From Candidatus Omnitrophota bacterium (GTDB lineage Bacteria > Hinthialibacterota > Hinthialibacteria > OLB16): 16,448 nt of DNA. The position numbers and the translations under genes were made by a program. This document shows positions 7,221 to 14,733 of this stretch, piece after piece; the first letter of the stretch is position 1, and every line of letters begins with the position of its first letter. A model generated the notes under the pieces. It worked only from the letters and a program-made list of their open reading frames with translations. It did no database searches and had not been told where the DNA came from. The stretch covers positions 1 to 16,448 of the forward strand of contig JACKFH010000056.1 of NCBI GenBank assembly GCA_020632575.1, given 5' to 3'.

Positions 7221-8225
7221 TCAAACGAGCTGCTCGGCAATTTGCACCGCATTCAGCGCCGCACCTTTTCTGAGCTGATCTCCACTGATAAAAATTTCCA
7301 AACCGCGACCATCGGTTCTCGAAATATCCGAGCGGATTCTCCCGACGAGAACCTCGTCGATACCGCTGGCGTCCAGGGGCATCGGGAAATAATTCTTCTC
7401 GCGATCGTCCACCAATCGGACACCGGGGGCCGATCGAATGGCCTCTCGGGCCTCCTCGACCGACACGGGATTTTCGAATTCGATGTTCACCGCTTCAGAG
7501 TGAGCGCGCAGGACGGGCACGCGAACACAGGTGATAGCGATCCCAATCTCGGGATCGTTAAAAATCTTTCGCGTTTCGGCGACCACTTTGTTTTCCTCGC
7601 CATTATAGCCATTCGCCTCGATCGCCGCATTATGCGAGTAGACATTGAAAGCAAGTTGGTGAGGCATGGCTTTGGGTGCGGGGGTCTTCCCCTCGAGAAC
7701 CTCGCCGCATTGGCTGACAAGGTCCGCCATCGCCGCCGCTCCGGCGCCGCTGGCCGATTGGTAAGTGCTGATAACCAAGCGCTTGATTCGACTCAACTTA
7801 TACAGCGGCCATAACGCCACAGTTAGAATCGCCGCGCAGCAGTTCGGGTTCGCGATGAGTCCCGAATGCGTGGCCACCTTGTCGCCATTGACCTCCGGGA
7901 TGACCAGAGGAACCCCCTCCTCCATACGGAAAGCGGAGGTGTTGTCCACAATGACAGCGCCCGAGGCGATCGCTCTTTCCCGAAAAGTTCGGGTGACCGA
8001 GGCGCCCGCCGAGGAAAGGACGATTTCTCCTTTTTGAAACTCGTGTTTTTCCAGGTCCTGAATCGTGAGTTCCTGACCTTTGAAGGTGACTTTCTTCCCC
8101 GCGGAACGGCTCGAGGCGAGGGGACACAGCTCCCCCACAGGGAAGTTTCTCTGTTCCAAACATTCCAACATGACTTGTCCGACGGCGCCTGTGACACCGA
8201 CGATACTGACTCGATGGCCACTCAT
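7221..8225 (-). CDS. asd: aspartate-semialdehyde dehydrogenase
   Basis: A 334-residue enzyme reducing aspartyl phosphate to aspartate semialdehyde with NADPH, the branch to lysine/diaminopimelate, threonine and methionine. The Rossmann start is VSIVGVTGAVGQVMLECLEQ. Other marks are SSRSAGK (phosphate contact), VDNTSAFRM, LVIPEVNGD and the active-site Cys in IANPNCCAAILT near residue 129. STYQSASGAGAAAM and RAHSEAVNIEF follow, the latter holding the catalytic-base His near residue 242. The length is typical of the Gram-positive/archaeal-like branch (about 330-340). GGAG precedes the ATG. This is the first gene of the minus-strand run that continues into citrate synthase. Confidence 0.96.
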   Translation of the reverse strand: MSGHRVSIVGVTGAVGQVMLECLEQRNFPVGELCPLASSRSAGKKVTFKGQELTIQDLEKHEFQKGEIVLSSAGASVTRTFRERAIASGAVIVDNTSAFRMEEGVPLVIPEVNGDKVATHSGLIANPNCCAAILTVALWPLYKLSRIKRLVISTYQSASGAGAAAMADLVSQCGEVLEGKTPAPKAMPHQLAFNVYSHNAAIEANGYNGEENKVVAETRKIFNDPEIGIAITCVRVPVLRAHSEAVNIEFENPVSVEEAREAIRSAPGVRLVDDREKNYFPMPLDASGIDEVLVGRIRSDISRTDGRGLEIFISGDQLRKGAALNAVQIAEQLV

Positions 8226-8333
8226 GAAAACCTACTCCAGTGAATAAAATAAAGGCGGTGGATAATAGCAGAGCCCCCCCGTTGAGGCGAGACCCATACG
8301 ACCTAGTTGCGGTTTGACAATCGACGGATTCTC

Positions 8334-8963
8334 TTAGTCCTCCGTCTGATCCAACTCCACATTCCAATAAAGATCGCCCAGGAATTTCTCCCAGCTCGGT
8401 CGAACCGAGGTGTTTTGGGCGACAAAGGGCAGCCACGCCGGTCTTTTGGGGGTGGATTTCAGGACCAAACCCGCTTCGGTGGGGGTTCGATTTCCCTTTT
8501 TCTCGTTGCAATCCCTACAAGAAACCACGCAGTTCTCCCAGGTGCTCCGTCCTCGTCGGGATTTGGGCAGAACATGGTCGATCGTCAACTCGATCATTTT
8601 CGGGTGCGATCCACAATACTGACAGGTGAATCGGTCCCTCTTGAAAATGTTTCTTCGAGAGAAAACCACCTTGGGCTTCGGATAGACATCGCACCCAGTG
8701 AGGATGACCACCTCGGGAACCGGCATCGAAAAGGAGACGCCATGAACCTTCGGACCGGATTTGATTTTGGAAAGATCCGCCCAGGAATCGATGTCATGCA
8801 ATTCGTAGGTGTCGGGAGAGATTACTTTGGCCCGTCCGCGGTAAAGCAAGACGATCGCGTGACGCACAGAGGTCGTGCAGATCGCTTGCCAGGAGCGATT
8901 GAGTACTAAGGTAGGTTGGGTGAGAATGGCTGATCCGTTCATGGTCAGATACCCAAACCGCAT
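8334..8963 (-). CDS. HNH_5-type nuclease-domain protein
   Basis: A 209-residue protein. The N-terminal part holds TLVLNRSWQAICTTSVRHAI and LLYRGRAKVI, the usual front half of this widespread HNH group. The nuclease motif lies at about residues 113-165: CQYCG, then ELTIDHVLPKSRRG with the catalytic His in DHV, the middle Asn in WENCV, and CRDCNEKKGNRTP. The two CxxC pairs should bind a structural zinc. The group occurs as single chromosomal genes; its cellular role is not established, and nothing here shows a restriction or phage context. The ATG at 8963 is the longest start. An ATG seven codons in (8942) is an equally good alternative, and neither has a clear ribosome site. The gene is followed by 108 nt before asd. 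Confidence 0.88.
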   Translation of the reverse strand: MRFGYLTMNGSAILTQPTLVLNRSWQAICTTSVRHAIVLLYRGRAKVISPDTYELHDIDSWADLSKIKSGPKVHGVSFSMPVPEVVILTGCDVYPKPKVVFSRRNIFKRDRFTCQYCGSHPKMIELTIDHVLPKSRRGRSTWENCVVSCRDCNEKKGNRTPTEAGLVLKSTPKRPAWLPFVAQNTSVRPSWEKFLGDLYWNVELDQTED

Positions 8964-9263
8964 GAAGCGCTAAACTGATTCCACAAGGCGGAAAATTCGA
9001 GATGGTGAGGCGGGGGTCAGCGAAGAACGCGACCTCGGCCTCCGACACGGCGTATCAAAATCGCATTTCGGGAAATCCCCGAACTCCATCTGTCAAGATA
9101 AAACGCTTCGAAGAGAACTATAGCAACGCTTTCCATCCGGGACTAGGAGGTCCCTTGAAGCCCCATTCTCGGGGAGCACGAATCAAACATTTAAGTGGGG
9201 AACTTTAGAACTTTCCAAGTGTTTTCCCCGCTCTTGAAGTTGAAACATCAACCACGCCTACCT
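8964..9263. other. gene-free stretch with small hairpins
   Basis: About 300 nt with no convincing gene. It contains three short perfect inverted repeats in a row: TTCGGG/CCCGAA (9067-9072 and 9078-9083), GGGAC/GTCCC (9139-9143 and 9150-9154) and CCCC/GGGG (9161-9164 and 9171-9174). A fourth, looser hairpin near 9197-9229 is listed separately. On the minus strand this would be the leader of the HNH gene. No T run follows the first three hairpins. A minus-strand TTGACA (9096-9091) and a TATAGT (9123-9118) are present but have no partner at proper spacing. Confidence 0.4.
9185..9229 (-). terminator. weak terminator candidate after the small membrane protein gene
   Basis: On the minus strand, GGGGAA (9229-9224) and TTCCCC (9202-9197) can pair around an inner ACTT/AAGT stem, followed by a moderately T-rich stretch. 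It starts about 35 nt after the stop at 9264. There is no true T run, so the call is tentative. Confidence 0.25.
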
Positions 9264-9677
9264 TCACCGACGATTGACCAAACAAGGCATCAGTCCAAAA
9301 ACACCTAGCATGATGACATAGGCTATTCCCGAAACCGGATCCCGGTTCCCGATATACTCCCTCAGAGTTAAGCCTTGCAGCCAAAGGACCAATGTGAATT
9401 CGAGACTAACCATCAGGGACAAGGCCACCATGCCGATGCCAATTCTCTCGAAAAGTGCGAAGGGAACGCTGAACCGTTGGGTGACCCATTTCGCGGCGAG
9501 CAGGATCGCAAAGAACATCAGTGGCATTTCCAAGAGTTCCGCCCACCTTTCCCCCAGGCGCGGAACCAACCACAGGACCCTCACGATGCCCAAGCCAAAT
9601 CCCACCGCAAATACGATGGCAAAATAGAAGAGGCCAGGTTTTATCGTTCCGCGGTAGAGCACAACATCCACTCCCAA
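9264..9677 (-). CDS. small multi-pass membrane protein, family not recognised
   Basis: About 137 residues with four hydrophobic segments: near the N-terminus (GLFYFAIVFAVGFGLGIVRV), around residues 45-62 (MPLMFFAILLAAKWV), about 80-103 (IGMVALSLMVSLEFTLVLWL) and at the C-terminus (GIAYVIMLGVFGLMPCLV). A polar loop with REYIGNRDPVSG lies before the last one. Codon use and Ile/Leu/Val patterning look like a real gene. There is no ATG. TTG at 9677 is about 9 nt from GGAAGGGGGG; TTG at 9683 is also possible but too close to that site. The gene is divergent from the glycosyltransferase at 9726, with about 48 nt between. No function can be given. Confidence 0.65.
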   Translation of the reverse strand: MGVDVVLYRGTIKPGLFYFAIVFAVGFGLGIVRVLWLVPRLGERWAELLEMPLMFFAILLAAKWVTQRFSVPFALFERIGIGMVALSLMVSLEFTLVLWLQGLTLREYIGNRDPVSGIAYVIMLGVFGLMPCLVNRR

Positions 9678-9725
9678 AATCAAATCCCCCCTTCCGATTC
9701 CCGCGTTTCCGTGCGTTGATTCCGC

Positions 9726-11360
9726 ATGACCGAAGCCCCGAACGATTTGGAGAAAGGGATCGATGAAGCAGCCTATCTCAAAGGCCTGACCCTTCTCCTT
9801 TTGGTCCTGTTCGCCTTTGTGTTGATTCGCACCGCCTGGATTTCGGATGATGCCTGCATCACCTTTCGAACGGTCGATAACTTTGTCAACGGCTACGGCC
9901 TACGGTACAACCCCGCAGAACGAGTTCAAACCTACACGCACCCCCTTTGGATGTTCTGTTTATCGACAGTGCGGGTACTCACGAATCGATTGTATTATGC
10001 CACGGTCGCCTTATCGATTCTTCTCTCCATCTGGGCGGTGGCTTGGGTCGCGATCCGGGTGGCCTCTTCCACAATCTCCGGACTTCTTGCTTTAGTGTTG
10101 TTGATCTCCTCAAAAGCCTTTGTGGACTACTCGACCTCCGGCCTAGAGAATCCCCTCACCCATCTTCTTCTCGCCTACGCTTTCTGGATCTACCTCCGGT
10201 CCGAAGCGGACCGGAAAAACCTCTTACTTCTCTCCTTCACAAGCTCCCTTGTCGCGGTCAACCGCCTGGACGCCCTCGTGTTGGTCCTTCCCATGCTGGC
10301 TTACTCGACGTTTCGATACCGTCGCTTGTCGGGAATCCTCTGGGTCGGGCTCGGTTTCTTGCCCTTGATCTGCTGGGAAGTCTTTTCGGTCCTGTATTAC
10401 GGCTTTCCCTTTCCGAACACCGCCTACGCCAAACTCCATACGGGAATACCCGGATTGAGGCTCGCCAAACAGGGCGCCCTCTATTTCTTAGACTCACTCG
10501 ACCAGGACCCTTTGACTCTCCTGGCCATAGCGGCGGCGGTCATTTTCTCGTTCTTGCTCAAAGACCGCCAGCTCCGTTGGGCCTCTCTCGGGGTTGTTTT
10601 TTACCTTCTATACATCGTGAAGATCGGCGGAGATTTTATGAGCGGACGGTTTTTCACCGCGCCTTTCTTTCTTTCCGTCCTGGTCCTTTCTCGACTCCCC
10701 GCCCCAACCCGCAAGGCGCTCGCAATGCTTCCCGCGTCTCTCATCCTCGTGCTGGGATTGGCCGCTTCCACCCCGAACCTCCTCAGCAATGGGAGACTCG
10801 ATTGGAATGCGGAGACCGATCGGTTCAACAAGGGGATCGCGGATGAGCGGAAATTCTATTTTCAAAGGACCGGTCTGCTCATAGTCGAACGCGGATGGGA
10901 GATGCCGGATAAAGGGGGGCGTGAAGCCCGTGAAATGGGACCCGGCGTCGAGGTGAAGACCACACTGGGTTTCTACGGATACCACGCGGGACCTGACAGA
11001 CACTTAGTGGATATTTGGGGAATCGCCGACCCCCTGATTGCAAGGCTTCCCACCTATGGCGCGACTCAGTGGACGAATCGAATCGGGCATTTCACCCGTG
11101 AGATTCCAGAGGGGTATATCGAGACCCTGGAAACGGGCGTCGATTCTTTCAAGGATCGAGACCTAGCGGAGTTTTACGAGGACCTCAAGGTTATTACCCA
11201 AGATCCGGTTTTCAGTTGGAATCGGATGAGGACGATTTGGAACATGAATAGAGGGGCCTACGACGAATTGATCGATCGCGAGCGCTACATGTGGCCCTCC
11301 AACGAGGGGTTATTGGAACCGGAGGAGATTTCGGACGACGAAGGCGGGATTGGAAAATAA
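9726..11360 (+). CDS. GT-C membrane glycosyltransferase, AftB-like
   Basis: A 544-residue polytopic protein with about ten hydrophobic helices between residues 18 and 350, then a soluble C-terminal domain of about 190 residues. The first loop carries WISDDACITFRTVDNFVNGY (Asp41-Asp42, the likely catalytic acid pair), followed by GLRYNPAERVQTYTHPLWMF. This is the pattern of GT-C enzymes that use polyprenyl-phosphate sugars, closest in style to mycobacterial arabinofuranosyltransferase AftB. YSTSGLENPLTHLLLAYAFW near residue 135 is another family block. The C-terminal FYGYHAGPDRHLVDIWGIAD followed by PLIARLP matches the AftB-type C-terminal domain. It would add sugars to an envelope glycan on the outer face of the inner membrane; donor and acceptor are unknown. 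The ribosome site is weak. The last codons overlap the terminator of the opposite gene. Confidence 0.82.
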   Translation: MTEAPNDLEKGIDEAAYLKGLTLLLLVLFAFVLIRTAWISDDACITFRTVDNFVNGYGLRYNPAERVQTYTHPLWMFCLSTVRVLTNRLYYATVALSILLSIWAVAWVAIRVASSTISGLLALVLLISSKAFVDYSTSGLENPLTHLLLAYAFWIYLRSEADRKNLLLLSFTSSLVAVNRLDALVLVLPMLAYSTFRYRRLSGILWVGLGFLPLICWEVFSVLYYGFPFPNTAYAKLHTGIPGLRLAKQGALYFLDSLDQDPLTLLAIAAAVIFSFLLKDRQLRWASLGVVFYLLYIVKIGGDFMSGRFFTAPFFLSVLVLSRLPAPTRKALAMLPASLILVLGLAASTPNLLSNGRLDWNAETDRFNKGIADERKFYFQRTGLLIVERGWEMPDKGGREAREMGPGVEVKTTLGFYGYHAGPDRHLVDIWGIADPLIARLPTYGATQWTNRIGHFTREIPEGYIETLETGVDSFKDRDLAEFYEDLKVITQDPVFSWNRMRTIWNMNRGAYDELIDRERYMWPSNEGLLEPEEISDDEGGIGK

Positions 11361-11410
11361 AAAACTTGCCGATTAAGAAGAGCCACTAGGGCCCTCCCCC
11401 CGGCAAGTTT
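11354..11410 (-). terminator. strong intrinsic terminator of the STAS gene
   Basis: AAACTTGCCG (11362-11371) and CGGCAAGTTT (11401-11410) are perfect 10-bp complements around a 29-nt loop, which itself contains the palindrome AGGGCCCT (11388-11395). Read on the minus strand, the stem runs into TTTTTTATTTT (11364-11354), so it terminates the STAS gene, whose stop is 25 nt upstream. Read on the plus strand there is no T run after the stem, though the hairpin may still protect or slow the glycosyltransferase message. The T tract overlaps the last codons of that gene. Confidence 0.8.
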
Positions 11411-11434
11411 CGTCCATTCTATCGAAAAGAAGCC

Positions 11435-11761
11435 TTACTTGATGGTCACCAGGGTGTCCAACTGAGCGGCGAAGAACACCTTCTTGATCTGTTCGTTGGA
11501 TCCGATAATGGTCACCTTTCCTCCTCGGCTGTCGAGTTCGACATACGACCACATGATGATTCCCAGACCAAGGCTTTGGATGTAGGTCAATTTCGAAAGA
11601 TCGTAGGTGATCTGGAGAATGCCCCGGCTGACCAAACCATTGATGGTTTTCTTAAAATTGGTGTAGATCGAGTAATCCAGATCCCCATCCAAAATAATGG
11701 TCGCGGTCCCGGCAGCCTCATCGACATCTTCGACTTGAATCTGAGTTGCTTCAGTGGTCAT
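11435..11761 (-). CDS. STAS-domain protein, anti-sigma factor antagonist type
   Basis: A 108-residue single STAS domain: ATIILDGDLDYSIYTNFKKT (strands 1-2 and helix 1), RGILQITYDLSKLTYIQSLG with LGIIMW (the conserved turn and phospho-site region), and GGKVTIIGSNEQIKKVFFAA with a final strand. In SpoIIAA/RsbV proteins the phosphorylated Ser lies in DSSGLG. Here the aligned stretch is QSLGLG: the target Ser is kept, but the preceding Asp is Gln and the next Ser is Leu. The frame extends to 11878, but the ATG at 11761 has GGGAGAGG six nt upstream and marks the start of the domain. No anti-sigma kinase or phosphatase gene lies next to it, so its partner must be elsewhere. It has its own promoter candidates and terminator. 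Confidence 0.88.
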   Translation of the reverse strand: MTTEATQIQVEDVDEAAGTATIILDGDLDYSIYTNFKKTINGLVSRGILQITYDLSKLTYIQSLGLGIIMWSYVELDSRGGKVTIIGSNEQIKKVFFAAQLDTLVTIK

Positions 11762-11849
11762 TTCAGCCTCTCCCTGTTTCAAGACAATGGGTTGAGGATT
11801 CACCCCGGAAACCCTGTCTGATTTGATTTTCGCTTTTTTTCCAGTGTAG

Positions 11850-11878
11850 CCTATATTTCTCGTTTCGGCTACCTTCAA
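11850..11878 (-). promoter_or_regulatory. promoter candidate P1 for the STAS gene
   Basis: On the minus strand TTGAAG (11878-11873) and TATAGG (11855-11850) are 17 nt apart. The -10 element matches the consensus only partly. It would give a leader of roughly 80 nt before the ATG at 11761. Confidence 0.4.
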
Positions 11879-11883
11879 CCCAT

Positions 11884-11911
11884 ATTATGGATGAACAATT
11901 TGAAAAGTCAA
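11884..11911 (-). promoter_or_regulatory. promoter candidate P2 for the STAS gene
   Basis: On the minus strand TTGACT (11911-11906) and CATAAT (11889-11884) are 16 nt apart, five of six matches in each hexamer. It is the better of the two candidates by sequence, and would give a leader of about 115 nt. Confidence 0.5.
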
Positions 11912-12050
11912 GTTTATGGATAAGATGGCTTGAGTAAAGAATACAGTTTTCCGTCTTGACACAGAAAGCGCCCGAAAAAAGCCAATGAATCCCCATTGAA
12001 TGGTGGAGGAAATAGCGGAATCTTGGCTCGCCACAGGGAAGCAAACTTAT

Positions 12051-12058
12051 GCTAAAAT
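12051..12058 (+). promoter_or_regulatory. extended -10 candidate upstream of the 107-residue ORF
   Basis: An extended -10 element of the form TG-N-TAAAAT runs into 12058 (TAAAAT at 12053-12058, with TG just before). No -35 hexamer sits at proper spacing. A TTGACA is present further upstream (11956-11961) without a matching -10. If used, the leader to the ATG at 12099 would be about 35 nt. Confidence 0.3.
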
Positions 12059-12098
12059 GCGGCCGAGGCCATTCTTCAATGATTGGGAGGGTATTGAA

Positions 12099-12422
12099 AT
12101 GAACGTGATGAGTTATGTCGAACTGGATGAACAGAGCCGGAAAAGGGCGATCCAAGCCCTAGTCAGAGCGACCTCCGAGGAGTCTCTTTCCTGGGAACAG
12201 GATGGAACCGACCGTCATACCTGCGATTTTCAGGGTTTCCACATTGTGGTGATGAAAGAGCCCAATCCTCAGGGAGATGACCAGTATGCTCTGACTGTTA
12301 AGACCAAGGATGAGCCTTACAAAAAATACTACTTTCCCGAGTTGGAAGCCTTAATGGCGGAGATCCAAAAACACGAACCCGATGTCCTCAACGATTTGAT
12401 CTCCGCGCTCGAGAGAAGGTAA
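12099..12422 (+). CDS. conserved-looking small soluble protein, family unknown
   Basis: A 107-residue acidic protein. It begins MNVMSYVELDEQSRKRAIQA, an amphipathic helix. A beta-rich middle follows (CDFQGFHIVVMKE; DQYALTVKTKDEPYKKYYF) and a C-terminal helix (LEALMAEIQKHEPDVLNDLI). There is no signal peptide or membrane segment, so it is cytoplasmic. The layout suggests one small alpha/beta domain. The frame extends to 12000, but GGGAGGG stands before the ATG at 12099, which I take as the start. It is divergent from the STAS gene and separated from rhaA by 132 nt. I do not recognise the family and give no function. Confidence 0.75.
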   Translation: MNVMSYVELDEQSRKRAIQALVRATSEESLSWEQDGTDRHTCDFQGFHIVVMKEPNPQGDDQYALTVKTKDEPYKKYYFPELEALMAEIQKHEPDVLNDLISALERR

Positions 12423-12554
12423 GAGAAGAAGTCAGCCAACAAAGACCACGCCCTTCTAGGCTCATCGATCTCCCTTGGCTACTCTTTGGGTGAAGAGCGA
12501 CAAACCCGATTGTCCCATCTCTATGCATCATTGAAAAATGTTGGAGGATTCCTT

Positions 12555-13835
12555 GTGACTAACCAAACGCGAAATGTTTCGATTGACGAGACATACAAAT
12601 TGGCTCGCGAGAAGTATTCCGAAATCGGAGTGGATACGGACCGCGCCGTGGAAGTGCTGAAGACCATTCCGATCAGTCTCCACTGCTGGCAAGGTGATGA
12701 TGTCGGCGGGTTTGAGATCAAGGAGGGGGACAGTTTCGGCGGCGGGATCGAAGTGACCGGCAACTATCCCGGCAAGGCTCGGAACGCTGATGAATTGCGG
12801 GCCGATCTCGATCTGGCTTACTCCCTCATTCCCGGCCATCACCGGCTCAATCTCCATGCGAGCTACGCCGAAACGGGTGGAAAGAAAGTGGACCGGGACG
12901 AAATCGAACCGGCTCACTTTTCCGGCTGGATCGACTGGGCCAAACAAAAGGGCCATGGCCTCGATTTCAATCCAACTTGTTTCGCTCATCCCCTGGCGGA
13001 CGATGGATTCACCCTTTCTCACTCGGATGAAAAGGTCCGGAAATTCTGGATCGACCACTGCCGCATCACCCGCCGGATCGGGGCCCACTTCGGCCGTGAG
13101 CTCGAAACCCCCTGTGTGACCAACATCTGGATCCCGGATGGCTACAAAGACATCCCCGCCGACCGTCTTTCACCCCGTGAAAGGCTTCGCGATTCCCTCG
13201 ACCAGATCCTCGAAGAGAAACTCGATCCCGCTCAAAACTTGGACGCCGTTGAATCCAAACTTTTCGGCATCGGTTCGGAAAGCTACGTGGTGGGTTCGCA
13301 TGAATTTTATCTTGGCTACGCCATCACCCGCGGCACGCTCCTCTGTCTCGATGCCGGTCATTACCATCCCACCGAAACGATATCGGAAAAGATCTCCTCG
13401 ACCATGCTCTATCTTGATGAGATGCTCCTGCATGTCAGCCGCGGCGTCCGCTGGGACAGCGACCATGTGGTGGTGTTGAACGACGAACTTCGGGCGATCG
13501 CGGAAGAATTGGTGCGTGGCGACTTCCTCAGCCGTGTGCATATCGGCCTCGATTTCTTCGATGCCAGTATCAACCGGATCGCGGCCTGGGTGGTGGGGAC
13601 TCGTGCGATGATCAAGGCCTTGTTGATTGCGCTCCTGGAACCGACAGATAAACTTCGTGACCTGGAGAATCAGGGGGATTACACAGGCCGACTCGCCCTT
13701 TTGGAGGAGATCAAGACGCTTCCTTATGGGGCGGTTTGGGACCAGTACTGCGCCGCCATGGATGTTCCCGCTGGCTTGAGCTGGTTGGACGAAGTCCGGA
13801 AATATGAGAAGAATGTCTTGTCCGGTCGAGGATAA
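12555..13835 (+). CDS. rhaA: L-rhamnose isomerase
   Basis: A 426-residue cytoplasmic enzyme, close in length to E. coli RhaA (419), converting L-rhamnose to L-rhamnulose. The typical blocks are ISLHCWQGDDVGGFE near residue 45, GNYPGKARNADELRADLDLA near 75, GLDFNPTCFAHPLADDGFTL near 135 and VTNIWIPDGYKDIPADR near 190. The metal/substrate region follows: SESYVVGSHEFYLGY near 240, CLDAGHYHPTE near 267 and HIGLDFFDASINRIAAW near 330, supplying the Glu, Asp and His metal ligands. The frame is open from 12486, but GTG at 12555 has GGAGG seven nt upstream and starts the homologous region. No rhamnulokinase or aldolase gene is in the window. A related ketose specificity is possible, but rhamnose is by far the best match. 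Confidence 0.94.
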   Translation: MTNQTRNVSIDETYKLAREKYSEIGVDTDRAVEVLKTIPISLHCWQGDDVGGFEIKEGDSFGGGIEVTGNYPGKARNADELRADLDLAYSLIPGHHRLNLHASYAETGGKKVDRDEIEPAHFSGWIDWAKQKGHGLDFNPTCFAHPLADDGFTLSHSDEKVRKFWIDHCRITRRIGAHFGRELETPCVTNIWIPDGYKDIPADRLSPRERLRDSLDQILEEKLDPAQNLDAVESKLFGIGSESYVVGSHEFYLGYAITRGTLLCLDAGHYHPTETISEKISSTMLYLDEMLLHVSRGVRWDSDHVVVLNDELRAIAEELVRGDFLSRVHIGLDFFDASINRIAAWVVGTRAMIKALLIALLEPTDKLRDLENQGDYTGRLALLEEIKTLPYGAVWDQYCAAMDVPAGLSWLDEVRKYEKNVLSGRG

Positions 13836-13880
13836 AACCCCAAACTGGGTGAGAAAGACCTCTTCTTGAAGGGAGTGTGC

Positions 13881-14696
13881 ATGCCTGTCTTAAGAAATTC
13901 CGTCGGTTTTGTCGTCGGCGCCTTGATGATCGCAATGTGTGCGACGTCCTCCTGGGCGGAAAAGAGGATCCTCCTCATTCCCACGGAACTCGATCACCCC
14001 TGGGCAACCCACATGTACCGACGGGGTTGTGAAATCCTGGCGAAGTGCCTCAACGAAAACCCGGATGTGGTGGCGATGGTCTGTCCAGACAACAATTGGC
14101 CCACGGATCCAGAGATCTTTCGCGGCGTCGACGCTCTCGTTTATTACTCGAGTCCCGCCGGCGACATCATCCTTTCGCCCGAACATCGCGAGACCCTCTA
14201 TGGCTTATTCGAGGCGGAGGTCGGGTTTGTCGCACTCCATTGGTCCACCGCCACGAGTGACGCGGCGCTCGGTCCGGAGTACATGAATATTCTGGGGGGG
14301 TGGTTTCATTTCGACCATTCCGGTTTGAAGGTGGACCAGCGCCCCTTGATCCAAGTCGATCCGAATCATCCGGTTTGCAGGGGATGGGAGAGCTACGAAC
14401 TCCTGGATGAGTACTACCTCAACCTGAAATTCAATGACAATGCGAAACCGGTGATCAAGGTGAATGTCGACGGGACCGATCAGGTGGTCGCGTGGGTCAT
14501 GGACCATGAGGGGGGCTGGCGAAGCTTCGGATGCACCCTTGGACATTTCCATAACAATTTTGGAATCCCGCAGTTTCGACGCGCCATTTGCAATGGCATC
14601 CTCTGGGCCGCTCACGCCGAAATCCCCGAGGGGGGCAGTGTGATCGACCTTCCCGAGGAAGATTTGGTCCTTCCTGAGAAACCCCCGGAAAAATAA
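13881..14696 (+). CDS. exported ThuA-like domain protein
   Basis: A 271-residue protein with a clear signal peptide (MPVLRNSVGFVVGALMIAMC, then ATSSWA before EKR). The ThuA fold follows: KRILLIPTELDHPWATHMYR, VDALVYYSSPAGD, GLFEAEVGFVALHWST, ILGGWFHFDHSG, HPVCRGWESYELLDEYYLNL, VAWVMDHEGGWRSFGCTLGH and FRRAICNGILWAAH near the C-terminus. This is the glutamine-amidotransferase-like ThuA family, named for trehalose utilisation. Its members recur as exported proteins beside sugar dehydrogenases in environmental bacteria, with no proven reaction for most. The ATG at 13881 follows AAGGGAG. It sits 45 nt after rhaA and 37 nt before the sugar dehydrogenase. A Pro/Glu-rich C-terminal tail ends the protein. 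Confidence 0.88.
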   Translation: MPVLRNSVGFVVGALMIAMCATSSWAEKRILLIPTELDHPWATHMYRRGCEILAKCLNENPDVVAMVCPDNNWPTDPEIFRGVDALVYYSSPAGDIILSPEHRETLYGLFEAEVGFVALHWSTATSDAALGPEYMNILGGWFHFDHSGLKVDQRPLIQVDPNHPVCRGWESYELLDEYYLNLKFNDNAKPVIKVNVDGTDQVVAWVMDHEGGWRSFGCTLGHFHNNFGIPQFRRAICNGILWAAHAEIPEGGSVIDLPEEDLVLPEKPPEK

Positions 14697-14733
14697 TCCC
14701 GATTCTTAATCCGCCAATGAAAGAATTTTGACT

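Noticed and set aside
9002..9208. 68-codon plus-strand frame in the 300-nt gap
   Set aside because: No ribosome site, no pattern of conserved hydrophobic positions, and it runs across the inverted repeats.
9947..10846. 299-codon plus-strand frame inside the glycosyltransferase gene
   Set aside because: It is Arg/Pro/Gly-rich out-of-frame translation of a membrane protein gene with clear family motifs in the other frame.
11763..12155. 130-codon minus-strand frame across the divergent promoter region
   Set aside because: It overlaps both the promoter candidates and the start of the 107-residue gene and has no coding character.
13836..13880. Possible terminator between rhaA and the ThuA-like gene
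   Set aside because: Only a 4-bp ACCC/GGGT stem with no T run; the gap looks like an ordinary spacer within an operon.
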